64,000 nucleotides of DNA. It comes from Lichenifustis flavocetrariae (GTDB lineage Bacteria > Pseudomonadota > Alphaproteobacteria > Rhizobiales > Beijerinckiaceae). The notes under the pieces are model-generated. The model was not told the origin of the DNA and did no database searches. It saw only the letters and a list, made by a program, of their open reading frames with translations. The position numbers and the translations under genes are program-made. Below are positions 1 through 8,150 of this stretch, piece by piece (position 1 is the stretch's first letter; each line of letters opens with the position of its first letter). Where the stretch lies: positions 50,065-114,064 of the forward strand of contig NZ_JAMOIM010000019.1 in NCBI RefSeq assembly GCF_026130545.1, given 5' to 3'.

Positions 1-374
1 AGCAGATCGCCCGCATCTCTCCCGAGGAGAAGCTGCGCAAGGGTCTGCGCGGCGGATGCATGACCGCGATCGTCTCGCCCGAGGGCGCCCATGTGGTGCC
101 ACCCCTCACGCAGGGCGAGGGCCTGCTCGTCGCCGATCTCGACATGGGCCTTATCGTCAAGCGAAAGCGGATGATGGACTCGGTCGGCCACTACGCCCGG
201 CCCGAACTGATGAGCCTGCTGCTCGATCAGCGGTCTGCCACCCCGATGCACGTGACCGCCGACCCGTCCACCTCCCTCTCCGGGAACCCAGCCGATGAAC
301 GCGATGACACCGACCGAGTTGCCGACGGAGCGCCTGATCAACGAATTGCAGTCCTTCGGAGTGCGGCTGGTTGA
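1..374 (+). CDS. nitC: Nit1 nitrilase, C-terminal part (5' end outside window)
   Basis: The reading frame is open from base 3 and ends at the TGA at 372-374. It carries the C-terminal sheet of a carbon-nitrogen hydrolase: GGCMTAIVSPEG, then GEGLLVADLDM, and the Nit1-specific KRKRMMDSVGHYARPEL. The catalytic Cys lies upstream of the window. Nit1 nitrilases hydrolyse nitriles to acids and ammonia in the cytoplasm and lead the Nit1C cluster, which follows here in canonical order. The last ~25 residues look unlike family members and overlap the next gene by about 80 nt, so the natural end may have been changed by a small frameshift near base 290. Identity of the family is clear; the exact C-terminus is not. 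Confidence 0.85.
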   Translation, partial: QIARISPEEKLRKGLRGGCMTAIVSPEGAHVVPPLTQGEGLLVADLDMGLIVKRKRMMDSVGHYARPELMSLLLDQRSATPMHVTADPSTSLSGNPADERDDTDRVADGAPDQRIAVLRSAAG

Positions 375-1419
375 TCCCAAGGCGGGGGCCGACAGCCGCC
401 GCGGTGGAGCCGGCCCCTCGGACCACAAGGCGCTCACTATTGACGGCATGACCGTGATGGTGCCGGTGCATACCGCCCCGGCCTTCGAGAGCCCCTATCT
501 GGCCGAAAGACCCGGGCCGGACGGGCGCGGCCGCATCACGCGCGACGGCGTCACCGTGGCGGATTTCGGCCTGCCGGCCCGGCCGCGTTTCTACGACCTG
601 TCGACCGCCGACGGCATTCCCTATTCGAAGATCGCCGTCCTGCATGGCCGCGACGTGCTGGCCACCACGGTGCTGCAGAGCTGCATCCGCTACCAGAGCC
701 GCACCAAGACGTGCCAGTTCTGCGCCATCGGCCAGTCGCTGGCGGCCGGCCGCACCACCGAGCGCAAGACGCCGGCCCAGCTCGCCGAGGTCGCCAAGGC
801 GGCGGTGGAGCTTGACGGTGTCAAGCACATGGTGATGACGACCGGCACCCCGCCCGGCAGCGATCGCGGCGCCGCGATCCTCGCCGAGAGCGCTGCCGCC
901 GTGAAGGCGGCCGTGGCCCTGCCGATCCAGGTGCAATGCGAACCGCCGGACGACGACATCTGGTTCGAGCGCATGCGCGATGCCGGCGCCGATGCGCTCG
1001 GCATGCATCTCGAAGCCGTGACGCCCGAGGTGCGCGCCCGCATCATGCCCGGCAAGGCGCAGGTCTCGATCGAACGCTACCTCACCGCCTTCGCGGCCGC
1101 CGTGCCGGTCTTCGGGCGCGGCCAGGTGTCGACCTACATCCTCGCGGGGCTCGGCGACACCGTCGAGGCCATCCTGGCGATCAGCGAAAAGCTCGTCGCG
1201 CTTGGGGTCTATCCCTTCGTCGTCCCCTTTATACCGATCTCCGGCACCCCGCTCGAAAGTCATCCGGGCCCGGATGCCGGCTTCATGCACGCCATCCTCA
1301 AGCCGCTCGCCGCGATGCTGGTCGAGAGCGGCCTGAAAGCGACCGACGTCAAAGCGGGCTGCGGCAAGTGTGGCGCCTGTTCGGCGCTCTCCACCTACGA
1401 GCGGAGGCTGACGGCATGA
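295..1419 (+). CDS. nitD: MSMEG_0568-family radical SAM protein of the Nit1C cluster
   Basis: A 374-residue radical SAM enzyme. The cluster-binding cysteines are C130, C140 and C143 (a CX9CX2C spacing, longer than the classic CX3CX2C). A second Cys motif, C356-x2-C359-x2-C362, sits at the C-terminus and could bind an auxiliary Fe-S cluster or Zn. Radical SAM enzymes cleave S-adenosylmethionine to start radical reactions; the substrate of this family is unknown. It follows the nitrilase directly and its TGA overlaps the ATG of the acetyltransferase gene by ATGA, so the two are translationally coupled. ATG 304 is an alternative start. Confidence 0.9.
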   Translation: MNAMTPTELPTERLINELQSFGVRLVDPKAGADSRRGGAGPSDHKALTIDGMTVMVPVHTAPAFESPYLAERPGPDGRGRITRDGVTVADFGLPARPRFYDLSTADGIPYSKIAVLHGRDVLATTVLQSCIRYQSRTKTCQFCAIGQSLAAGRTTERKTPAQLAEVAKAAVELDGVKHMVMTTGTPPGSDRGAAILAESAAAVKAAVALPIQVQCEPPDDDIWFERMRDAGADALGMHLEAVTPEVRARIMPGKAQVSIERYLTAFAAAVPVFGRGQVSTYILAGLGDTVEAILAISEKLVALGVYPFVVPFIPISGTPLESHPGPDAGFMHAILKPLAAMLVESGLKATDVKAGCGKCGACSALSTYERRLTA

Positions 1420-1958
1420 TGTTCGATCCCGTCCGACCCTTCGTCTCGAGCGCCTTCAGCGTGAAATTCGCCACCGAGGCCTGGGAACGGCGCGGCGCGG
1501 CGGCCTTGCGCCGCCAGGTCTTCTGCGCCGAGCAGGGCCTTTTTGGCGAAGACGATCGCGACGCGCTCGACGCGGTGGCGATCCCCATCGTGGCCCTGTC
1601 GTCCTACACCGTCGCGCCCGACGCCGTCGTCGGCACAGTGCGCATCCACGAGGCGGAGCCGGGCACCTGGTGGGGCTCGCGCCTCGCGGTCGCCGCAGAC
1701 CACCGACGCGTTGGCGCTTTGGGCGCTTCGTTGATCCGCCTCGCCGTCTCCTCTGCCCACGCGCGGGGGTGCAGAACCTTCCTGGCCCATGTTCAGAGCC
1801 AGAACGCGCTGATGTTCCAGCGGCTGCACTGGGCGATCATCGACGACATCGAGCTGCACGGGCGCCCGCACAAGAAGATGCAGGCGGATCTCGCCTTCTA
1901 TCCGCCCTTTGCGACCCCGGAATCAGGCTTCCTGGCGTTGGCGCTGCGGGCCGCCTGA
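1416..1958 (+). CDS. nitE: MSMEG_0567/Sll0786-family GNAT N-acetyltransferase
   Basis: A 180-residue GNAT-fold protein from the ATG at 1416, which overlaps the stop of the radical SAM gene. The N-terminal half resembles the LuxI/GNAT fold (RRQVFCAEQGLF) and an acetyl-CoA-binding segment follows (GSRLAVAADHRRVGALGASL). In this family the protein occurs only with Nit1C partners, named in databases as a nitrogen-starvation acetyltransferase. It would acylate an amine made or used in the pathway, but the substrate is unknown. The stop codon overlaps the next start (TGATG). Confidence 0.88.
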   Translation: MMFDPVRPFVSSAFSVKFATEAWERRGAAALRRQVFCAEQGLFGEDDRDALDAVAIPIVALSSYTVAPDAVVGTVRIHEAEPGTWWGSRLAVAADHRRVGALGASLIRLAVSSAHARGCRTFLAHVQSQNALMFQRLHWAIIDDIELHGRPHKKMQADLAFYPPFATPESGFLALALRAA

Positions 1959-2935
1959 TGCTGGACGACCGCGCTTTCGCCGCCCTGGCCGCAACGTTGC
2001 GCGGGAGCCGGGGCATCTCGGCCAAGGCCGACATCGGCCTGGTCGCGCGCTCCCTCGGGCTGTCGGGCGCGTCGGCGGTGCCGGTCGGTGACGACTGCGC
2101 CGCCATCGCCGACGGCGACGGCTATCTCCTCCTCGCCATCGAGGGGTTCATGAACGAGTTCGTTGCGGGTGATCCCTGGTTCGCCGGCTGGTGCGGCATC
2201 ATGGTCAACCTGTCGGACATCGCCGCCATGGGGGGCCGTCCCATCGCAGTGGTCGACGCTATCTGGGCCAGGGGCGAGGCGGAGGCGGAGCCGGTGATGC
2301 GCGGATTGCGCGACGCCTCGGCGGCCTTCGGCGTGCCGATCGTCGGCGGTCACACCAATCTGCGGACCGACCGGGGCCAGCTCTCGGTCGCCGTACTGGG
2401 CCGTGCCAAATGCCTGCTGACGAGCTTCGACGCGCGGCCGGAGCAGACGCTGGTCGCGGCCATCGACCTGCGCGGCCGCTATCGCGAACCCTTCTCCAAC
2501 TGGGAGGCCGCGACCGACGCCCCGGCCGCGCGCCTGCGCGGCGATCTCGACCTTCTGCCGCAGATCGCGGAGGCGGGCCTCGCGCGGGCCGCCAAGGACA
2601 TCAGCCAGGGCGGGCTCGTCGGCACGGCGGCGATGCTCGCCGAGTGCTCGGGGGTCGGCATCGACATCGACGTCGCCGCCTGCCCCAAGCCGGAGGGTGT
2701 CGATCTCGATCGCTGGCTGCTTAGCTTCCCGAGCTTCGGCCACATCCTGGCGATCGATCCCCCCAACGTCGCCGCCGTGACGGCCATGTTCGCGGCGCGA
2801 GGTATCGCGGCGGCGGCTGTCGGCCGCATTACGGCGGGACGCGCCGTGACCGTGTTCCAAGGCGAAGCCAGCGCAACCATCTGGAATTTCGCCGAGGCGC
2901 CATTGATCACGGCGTCCGTCGGAGGTGCCGCGTGA
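1958..2935 (+). CDS. nitF: Sll0787-family AIR-synthase-like protein
   Basis: A 325-residue protein of the PurM/SelD/ThiL (AIR synthase) fold. The nucleotide-binding motif VPVGDDCAAI lies near residue 43 and GGHTNLRTD is the central motif; the C-terminal PurM domain ends at 2935. PurM-fold enzymes use ATP to activate an oxygen or seleno/thio group, so this one probably phosphorylates or activates a pathway intermediate. Start ATG 1958 overlaps the preceding TGA, and the stop overlaps the GTG start of the glycosyltransferase. It is not purine AIR synthase itself, because it is shorter and lies in the Nit1C cluster. Confidence 0.88.
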   Translation: MLDDRAFAALAATLRGSRGISAKADIGLVARSLGLSGASAVPVGDDCAAIADGDGYLLLAIEGFMNEFVAGDPWFAGWCGIMVNLSDIAAMGGRPIAVVDAIWARGEAEAEPVMRGLRDASAAFGVPIVGGHTNLRTDRGQLSVAVLGRAKCLLTSFDARPEQTLVAAIDLRGRYREPFSNWEAATDAPAARLRGDLDLLPQIAEAGLARAAKDISQGGLVGTAAMLAECSGVGIDIDVAACPKPEGVDLDRWLLSFPSFGHILAIDPPNVAAVTAMFAARGIAAAAVGRITAGRAVTVFQGEASATIWNFAEAPLITASVGGAA

Positions 2936-4095
2936 CCGGTCGCCCCCTCCGCATCGCTCTTCTCACCCATTCCACCAATCCGCGTGGAGGCGTGGTCCAT
3001 GCGCTGGCCATCGGCGACGCGCTCGCGGAACTCGGCCATGAGGCGGTCGTCCACGCGCCGGATGCATCAGGTCGGGGCTTCTTCCGCGCGACGGCGTGCC
3101 AGACCCTGCCGATCCCGGCGTCCCTTTTGAACGTGCCCGACACCCACGCGCTGGTCGAGGCCCGCATCGACGACTACCTCCGCCATTTCGCCGACCCGGC
3201 GCATCGCCGCTTCGACGTCTTCCACGCCCAGGACGGTATCTCGGGCAACGCACTCGCGACCCTGAAGCAGCGTGGGCTCATCGAGGGCTTCACCCGCACG
3301 GTCCACCACATCGAGAGCTTTGCCGATCCGCGGGTTGCCGACCTTCAGCGACGCTCGATCGTCGAAGCAGATACGCATGTCGTGGTCAGTCCCCAATGGA
3401 GCGAGGTGCTTCGGGACGACTTCGGCCTCGCCGCCACGGTGATCGGCAATGGCGTCGACCGACTGCGCTATTCGCCCCACCTCCATCCAGAGGATCTCAC
3501 GTTGCGCCGCAGGCTCCGCCTTCAGGACGGCCCGGTGTTCCTGTCGGTCGGAGGAATCGAGGAGCGCAAGAACACCGTGCGGATCCTGGAAGCTTTCGCC
3601 CAGGTCTTCGCTCTGCGCCCGGAGGCGCAACTCGTCATCGCGGGCGGCAGCTCGCTGCTCGACCATGAGGCCTACAGATTCCGCTTTGCCGAGGCTCTCG
3701 CCGCAAGCGGCCTTCCCGCCGATGCTGTGCGTTGCATCGGTCCCCTGGCCGATGCCGACATGCCAGCGCTCTACCGGATCAGCGACGCGCTGGTCTTTCC
3801 CTCGGTCAAGGAGGGGTTCGGCCTCGTCGTCCTCGAAGCCATGGCTTGCGGCCTCCCGGTTGTCACGTCGGCGATCCGGCCCTTCACCGACTACCTCGAC
3901 GCCGACGATGTCGTGTGGTGCAGGCCTGACAGCACCGCGTCCATCGCCAACGCGATGCTGGTCGTCCTTCAGCCGGCAGTCAGAGCCCGTGTCATCGCGC
4001 AGGGTCATGTCGTTTCCGCCCGACACGACTGGCACCAAGCCGCCCGGGCGCATCTTTCGATCTATCAGACGGTGGGAGCGCTCGACCATGCCTGA
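2932..4095 (+). CDS. MSMEG_0565-family GT4 glycosyltransferase
   Basis: A 387-residue GT-B fold glycosyltransferase with a GTG start inside the previous stop (GTGA). The N-terminal glycine-rich loop is STNPRGGVVHAL. The donor-binding half contains VGGIEERKNTVRILEAF and the GT4 EX7E region FPSVKEGFGLVVLEAMACG. It would transfer a sugar from a nucleotide sugar to a small molecule. Its presence suggests that the Nit1C product is glycosylated, at least transiently. This gene belongs to the longer mycobacterial/proteobacterial form of the cluster; the Pseudomonas nitBCDEFGH set as I know it does not list it. Confidence 0.88.
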   Translation: MTGRPLRIALLTHSTNPRGGVVHALAIGDALAELGHEAVVHAPDASGRGFFRATACQTLPIPASLLNVPDTHALVEARIDDYLRHFADPAHRRFDVFHAQDGISGNALATLKQRGLIEGFTRTVHHIESFADPRVADLQRRSIVEADTHVVVSPQWSEVLRDDFGLAATVIGNGVDRLRYSPHLHPEDLTLRRRLRLQDGPVFLSVGGIEERKNTVRILEAFAQVFALRPEAQLVIAGGSSLLDHEAYRFRFAEALAASGLPADAVRCIGPLADADMPALYRISDALVFPSVKEGFGLVVLEAMACGLPVVTSAIRPFTDYLDADDVVWCRPDSTASIANAMLVVLQPAVRARVIAQGHVVSARHDWHQAARAHLSIYQTVGALDHA

Positions 4096-4375
4096 GATGC
4101 GGTTCTGCGTGCGGTGGCCGGATGGCGCGGAAGAATCCTGCTATTCGCCTTCGCTCGTGATCAAGGACTTTTTCGTCCCTGGCGAGAGCTATCCGCTTGC
4201 CGATTTCCTGTCGCGCAGCCGGCAGGCCCTCACGATCGCGAGCGACAGGGTGCAGGCGCGCTACGGCATGCCTTGCTCGCTCGCCCTCGGCCAACTTCAG
4301 CGGATCGAAGCGGCCGGCAATGGATTTTCGGACGCGCCCGACGCGCGGGTCACGGTCCTCTCCTTCCTTGAATAG
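4088..4375 (+). CDS. nitG: MSMEG_0570-family nitrogen starvation response protein
   Basis: A 95-residue protein starting at ATG 4088 and overlapping the glycosyltransferase by 8 nt. It begins MPEMRFCVRWPDG and has no recognisable catalytic motif. The family is known only from Nit1C clusters, where it is always small and sits next to the flavin oxidoreductase. It may be a substrate carrier, chaperone or small partner of a pathway enzyme; that is inference. Length and position match the family. Confidence 0.82.
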   Translation: MPEMRFCVRWPDGAEESCYSPSLVIKDFFVPGESYPLADFLSRSRQALTIASDRVQARYGMPCSLALGQLQRIEAAGNGFSDAPDARVTVLSFLE

Positions 4376-4389
4376 ACGGACATCGTTCC

Positions 4390-5682
4390 ATGACGGCTCG
4401 CACCCTCAAATCTCACTACAACGTGGTCGTGGTCGGCGGCGGGCAAGCTGGCCTCTCGGTCAGCGCTCATCTGCGCGAACAGGGTGTCGGCCACGTGATC
4501 TTCGAGAAGAACCGGATCGCGCACGCTTGGCGGAGCCAGCGGTGGGACGCCTTCTGTCTCGTAACGCCCAACTGGCAGTGCCAGCTGCCGAACTTCCACT
4601 ATGCCGGACCCGATCCGAAGGGCTTCATGCCGCGCGACGAGATCGTCGCCTATGTCGAAGACTTCGCCGCGCACATCGATGCACCCGTGCGTGAGGGCGT
4701 CGGCGTCTTGCGGGTCGGCCGCGAAGGGGCGGGCGGCTTCGTGGTCGAGACAGAGGCCGGCACGGTGACGGCGGACGCCGTCGTGATGGCGATCAGCGCC
4801 TATCATAAGCCGCAAGTTCTCCGCGTCGCCGAACGCCTGCCGCCCATCATTACCCAGCTCCATTCTTCCGCCTACAGGAACGCCGCTGCGCTCCCGGCCG
4901 GGGCGATCGTGGTGGTGGGCTCCGGCCAGTCCGGGTGCCAGATCGCCGAGGACCTGCATCTTGCCGGGCGTCAAGTGCATCTGGTGGTCGGCAGCGCCCC
5001 GCGCTGCCCGCGCTTCTATCGCGGCCGGGATGCCGTGGAGTGGCTGTCCGACCTGGGACAATATGACATGCCGGTCGACAAACATCCCAAGGGCGAGGCA
5101 GTCCGCAAGCAGGCGAACCATTATCTCACCGGCCGCGATGGCGGCCGCGACATCGATCTCCGTCGCTTCGCCAAGGATGGCATGCAATTGCATGGCCGTC
5201 TCATGGACGTTGACGGCACGACGCTCCGGTTCGGTGACGATCTCGTCAAGAATCTCGACAATGCCGACACGGTCTACAACGGCATCTGCGCGCTGATCGA
5301 CAGGCATATCGCCGACAGCGGCATCGATGCACCGGCGGGCGAGCCCTACCGGCCGGTCTGGCAGCCAGGCGCGACGACCCACACGCTTGATATCGAGGTC
5401 GCCGGCGTATCCACCGTGATCTGGGCCACCGGGTTCCGTTCGGATTGGTCGCTGGTCGACATGCCACTGTGTGACCAGGACGGTTATCCCCGGCACACGC
5501 GAGGCGTCACGCCCATTGAGGGGTTCTACGTCGTCGGCATGCCCTGGCTTTACACCTGGGGCTCGGGACGCTTCTTGAACGTCGGGCGCGACGCGGAGCA
5601 CATCGCCGAGCATATCGCAGGGCGTCGGGCGACATGGGCCGATGCGCGAAGCGGCGTCAGCCTCGCCGCCTTCGAAATCTGA
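4390..5682 (+). CDS. nitH: MSMEG_0569-family flavin-dependent oxidoreductase
   Basis: A 430-residue FAD/NAD(P)H oxidoreductase related to flavin monooxygenases. The N-terminal Rossmann motif VVVVGGGQAGLS (GxGxxG at residues 16-21) binds FAD. A second one, VVVGSGQSGCQIAEDL near residue 177, binds NAD(P)H. The late ATGF-type motif IWATGFRSDWS supports an FMO-like fold. It would oxidise a nitrogen-containing pathway intermediate or a nitrile. It starts 14 nt after nitG and is followed after 9 nt by the LnmK-like gene, so it lies in the same operon. Confidence 0.9.
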   Translation: MTARTLKSHYNVVVVGGGQAGLSVSAHLREQGVGHVIFEKNRIAHAWRSQRWDAFCLVTPNWQCQLPNFHYAGPDPKGFMPRDEIVAYVEDFAAHIDAPVREGVGVLRVGREGAGGFVVETEAGTVTADAVVMAISAYHKPQVLRVAERLPPIITQLHSSAYRNAAALPAGAIVVVGSGQSGCQIAEDLHLAGRQVHLVVGSAPRCPRFYRGRDAVEWLSDLGQYDMPVDKHPKGEAVRKQANHYLTGRDGGRDIDLRRFAKDGMQLHGRLMDVDGTTLRFGDDLVKNLDNADTVYNGICALIDRHIADSGIDAPAGEPYRPVWQPGATTHTLDIEVAGVSTVIWATGFRSDWSLVDMPLCDQDGYPRHTRGVTPIEGFYVVGMPWLYTWGSGRFLNVGRDAEHIAEHIAGRRATWADARSGVSLAAFEI

Positions 5683-5691
5683 GGTCTCGCC

Positions 5692-6582
5692 ATGACTGTC
5701 GCCGTCCCGCTCACGCTTGGCCAGCTCCAGGGAGCCGGGGTATTCGCCTCCTCACGCCAATCCATGATCGGACTGGGCATGCCGCACCTGACGGCCTGCG
5801 GGCTGTCGGAGACGTGGCTGCTTAAGGAGCTAGGCCACCGCCACTGGCAGCTGATCGCCCAGGCTTCGGGCCTGGAGCGGCCGGTGTTCCGCGACCGGGC
5901 GGGCGACACCGTTTATGCCGCCTTCTGTGGCGTCGCGATCCGCGACGCGCGCTTTGACGCGCTGCGGGAGCACGACGACCTCCTGATCGCATCCGACATC
6001 GCCCGTGTCTCCCGCACGCAGTTCGCCAGCCGTCATCACCTGTCCCGCGAGGGCAGGGCCCTGGGCGTCGTCGAGATGCTGTCGGTCTTCGTCAAGCGGG
6101 CGGCGCCGGGGCAGAACCGCTCGATCGTCCGCGTCGCCGTCGCGGGACTGGGCCAGATGCCGCTGCGGCCGGAGTTCACCGACCTGACCACGCGCGTGCC
6201 CTCGCTGAGAGGAGGCGACTGGACGGAGCATTTCGGCTTTCGTGCCGATGACGCCGAGGTGTTGGAATCGACGACGATCCTGCCGTGCCCGTCGCAGGAC
6301 TTCAACGGCGCCGGCCTGCTCTACTTTTCGTCATTCCAGTCAGCGGTCGACCGCCTGGAATGGGCGACCTTCGGGGCGCGCTATCCGGCGTTGACCACAA
6401 CGGCCCGTGACATCGTCTATCATGGGAACGTCGACATCGGCGAACCGATCATCGTCGCCTTATGCGGCTTGCGCGAGACGGCCGATCACCTCGACCACTG
6501 GTGCCGCCTCACGGCCACGCGGGATGGTCGGGTGCTCGCCGACGTATTCTCGAAGCGCAAGCGGTTGGGCTTCAACGGTTGA
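5692..6582 (+). CDS. LnmK-like (Pnap_2097 family) hot-dog-fold protein
   Basis: A 296-residue protein 9 nt after the flavin oxidoreductase. Its start (QSMIGLGMPHLTACGLSETW) matches the double hot-dog N-terminal domain seen in LnmK, the bifunctional acyltransferase/decarboxylase of leinamycin synthesis, and in the Pnap_2097 biosynthetic family. A second, weaker half begins near residue 165. LnmK acts on malonyl-type CoA units and loads them on a carrier protein, so this protein may handle an acyl-CoA or acyl carrier. No carrier protein gene is seen nearby. Membership in the Nit1C operon is inferred from spacing and strand. Confidence 0.7.
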   Translation: MTVAVPLTLGQLQGAGVFASSRQSMIGLGMPHLTACGLSETWLLKELGHRHWQLIAQASGLERPVFRDRAGDTVYAAFCGVAIRDARFDALREHDDLLIASDIARVSRTQFASRHHLSREGRALGVVEMLSVFVKRAAPGQNRSIVRVAVAGLGQMPLRPEFTDLTTRVPSLRGGDWTEHFGFRADDAEVLESTTILPCPSQDFNGAGLLYFSSFQSAVDRLEWATFGARYPALTTTARDIVYHGNVDIGEPIIVALCGLRETADHLDHWCRLTATRDGRVLADVFSKRKRLGFNG

Positions 6583-6741
6583 CTTGATCCGGTAGCCACG
6601 CGTCATCGAACCCGATTCTTGGCTCGCTGTCGTCATCTTGCATCCACTCGGCGGCGGACAGAGTTGCAGACTTCGAAAGGCAGCTTCGATTGGTCCGCAG
6701 CTTCGAAGCAGATTATCTGATAACAGCCAAGTTCGCGTGTC

Positions 6742-6855
6742 GCGGCCAACCAGCTTGAGCTGAAGCAGACCTCTTCAATGTTGGGTTTGAATCGACATGT
6801 ATCGGCCTGCTGAATGTCTGCAAGGTGGCAACTGGCCAGCGGCAACTATTGGCAC
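6742..6855. repeat. Dispersed ~115-bp intergenic repeat, copy 1
   Basis: This stretch of the 402-nt gap after the LnmK-like gene is closely similar, with a few small indels, to 41101-41220. A shorter match occurs at 13755-13797. The shared core contains CAGACCTCTTCAATG and GAATGTCYGCAAGGTGGC. No ORF is conserved between copies, so it behaves as a non-coding repeat or the relic of a mobile element. The rest of 6583-6984 shows no gene. Confidence 0.7.
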
Positions 6856-6984
6856 AATCCGCCCCTGGACCGCAGTGTAATTGCCGGTCCAGGTGGCGAG
6901 CTACGTTGCGGCGTCAATTTTTTTGGGGACATGCTGTCGCGGCTGCGCAGTCACAGCCGCAACCACTCGACCAGGAAGTTCGTT

Positions 6985-7365
6985 ATGGACGATCTCAGTG
7001 TGCGCGCAGCTCTGGAGACACATTGGGCTGCGTCCGACGCGAATGATTTCGAACGAGAGCATCAGATCTACCGAGAAGATGCTGTCCTCGAATATCCGCA
7101 GTCCGGTGAGTTCATTCGAGGGCGGGCACACATTCAATCATCTCGGGCCGCACAGCCGAATCAGAAGCGTTTCACGGTGCGGCGGATCGTCGGTTCGGGC
7201 GACCTTTGGATTACCGAATATGTTCTCACCTATGACGGACAACCCTCCTACACCGTGAGCATCATGGAATTCCTGGACGGCAAGGTCGTTCGTGAAACGC
7301 AATATTTCGGCGATCCATTTGAGCCAGGTGTTTCGCGTTCTCAATGGGTCGAGCGGATGCAATAA
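6985..7365 (+). CDS. NTF2/SnoaL-like domain protein
   Basis: A 126-residue protein from ATG 6985. It has the NTF2-like cone fold signature: an N-terminal helix with YREDAVLEYPQSGE, then a strand-rich half with FTVRRIVGSGDLWITEYVL and a final FLDGKVVRETQYFGDPF. SnoaL-like proteins bind small hydrophobic ligands or catalyse isomerisations. Length is normal for the family. It stands alone between a repeat and a pseudogene, so the context gives no pathway. An in-frame upstream start at 6814 would fall inside the repeat and is rejected. Confidence 0.75.
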   Translation: MDDLSVRAALETHWAASDANDFEREHQIYREDAVLEYPQSGEFIRGRAHIQSSRAAQPNQKRFTVRRIVGSGDLWITEYVLTYDGQPSYTVSIMEFLDGKVVRETQYFGDPFEPGVSRSQWVERMQ

Positions 7366-7599
7366 CGCTGCTGCCCTTGCCCGCAATCAGTCGGCCGCGC
7401 AGCGGCGAGCCGCTTCGGGTCGACCTCGACCATTGGCCTGAGGCAGGTAGCTTGGTCAGGAGTCGGGTAGCGTGCTGATCTCCGAAACGGCGCAGCCCAG
7501 AAGGGGTGACTAGCTTGGCCGATTGCTCCAGGTCCGCGTTGAACGTGATCATACCGGTGGGGAGCGAGCGCAGGCATGGTCAGTCACGTTGGATGGCTC

Positions 7600-8150
7600 A
7601 CCCGCGTCCGCCAGCGGCAAGACTGCGCCGATGTTTGTGAGGAGTTTGCGGGCCCGCATCAGTTCGGCGATGCGCTCAAGCCGCGTGGTCGTGACGTCGA
7701 CGAGGAAAAAGGCCGCACGGGTCTCTGTTCGGGCTGCGAGGTTCTGATCGGGTTGGGAAACAACTGAGATCAAGACTCCTCCCGGTTTGATCACTTCGAA
7801 CGACCCCGTCTGTATCTCACCGCCGACAAGGTCGATCACCGCGTCCACACGGTTCACGATGCTCGTGAATTCGGTCGTGCGATAATCGATGACCTGGTAG
7901 GCCCCGAGCGTTCTGGCATAAGAAACGTCTTTCGTCCCGCAGGTGGCGATCACCGTCACGCGCTCCCGGCGCGCGAGTTGAACCGCATAGGCACCGACGT
8001 TGCCCGCCGCCCCATGAATGAGGACGGCATAGGCACCCGTGAATTGCGCATTGGTCACGCCGAACACCGTGTCACCGACCCGAAAGTCCGGAACGCCCTC
8101 GCCGAGCCTCTCGACAATGCCCGACAAGTCCGATCCGAGCGTCAGCGGTA
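7600..8150 (-). pseudogene. Quinone oxidoreductase / zinc-type alcohol dehydrogenase, degraded
   Basis: The minus strand reads LTLGSDLSGIVERLGEGVPD, GDTVFGVTNAQFTG, then directly VLIHGAAGNVGAYAVQLARR, the NADPH-binding motif of MDR quinone oxidoreductases. Compared with the family, about 45-50 residues between the two segments are missing in frame, the N-terminal ~60 residues are absent, and the end departs from the family after VLPLADA. It is therefore a multiply deleted remnant. The remaining ORF (7549-8127) could still be translated but is unlikely to fold. Confidence 0.75.

Noticed and set aside
157..1290. Long minus-strand ORF opposite the radical SAM gene
   Set aside because: It is a GC-rich antisense shadow with Arg/Gly/His-rich composition and no domain; the plus strand has a clear family member.
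4297..5613. Minus-strand 438-codon ORF opposite the flavin oxidoreductase
   Set aside because: Mirror frame of a well-supported gene; no motif.
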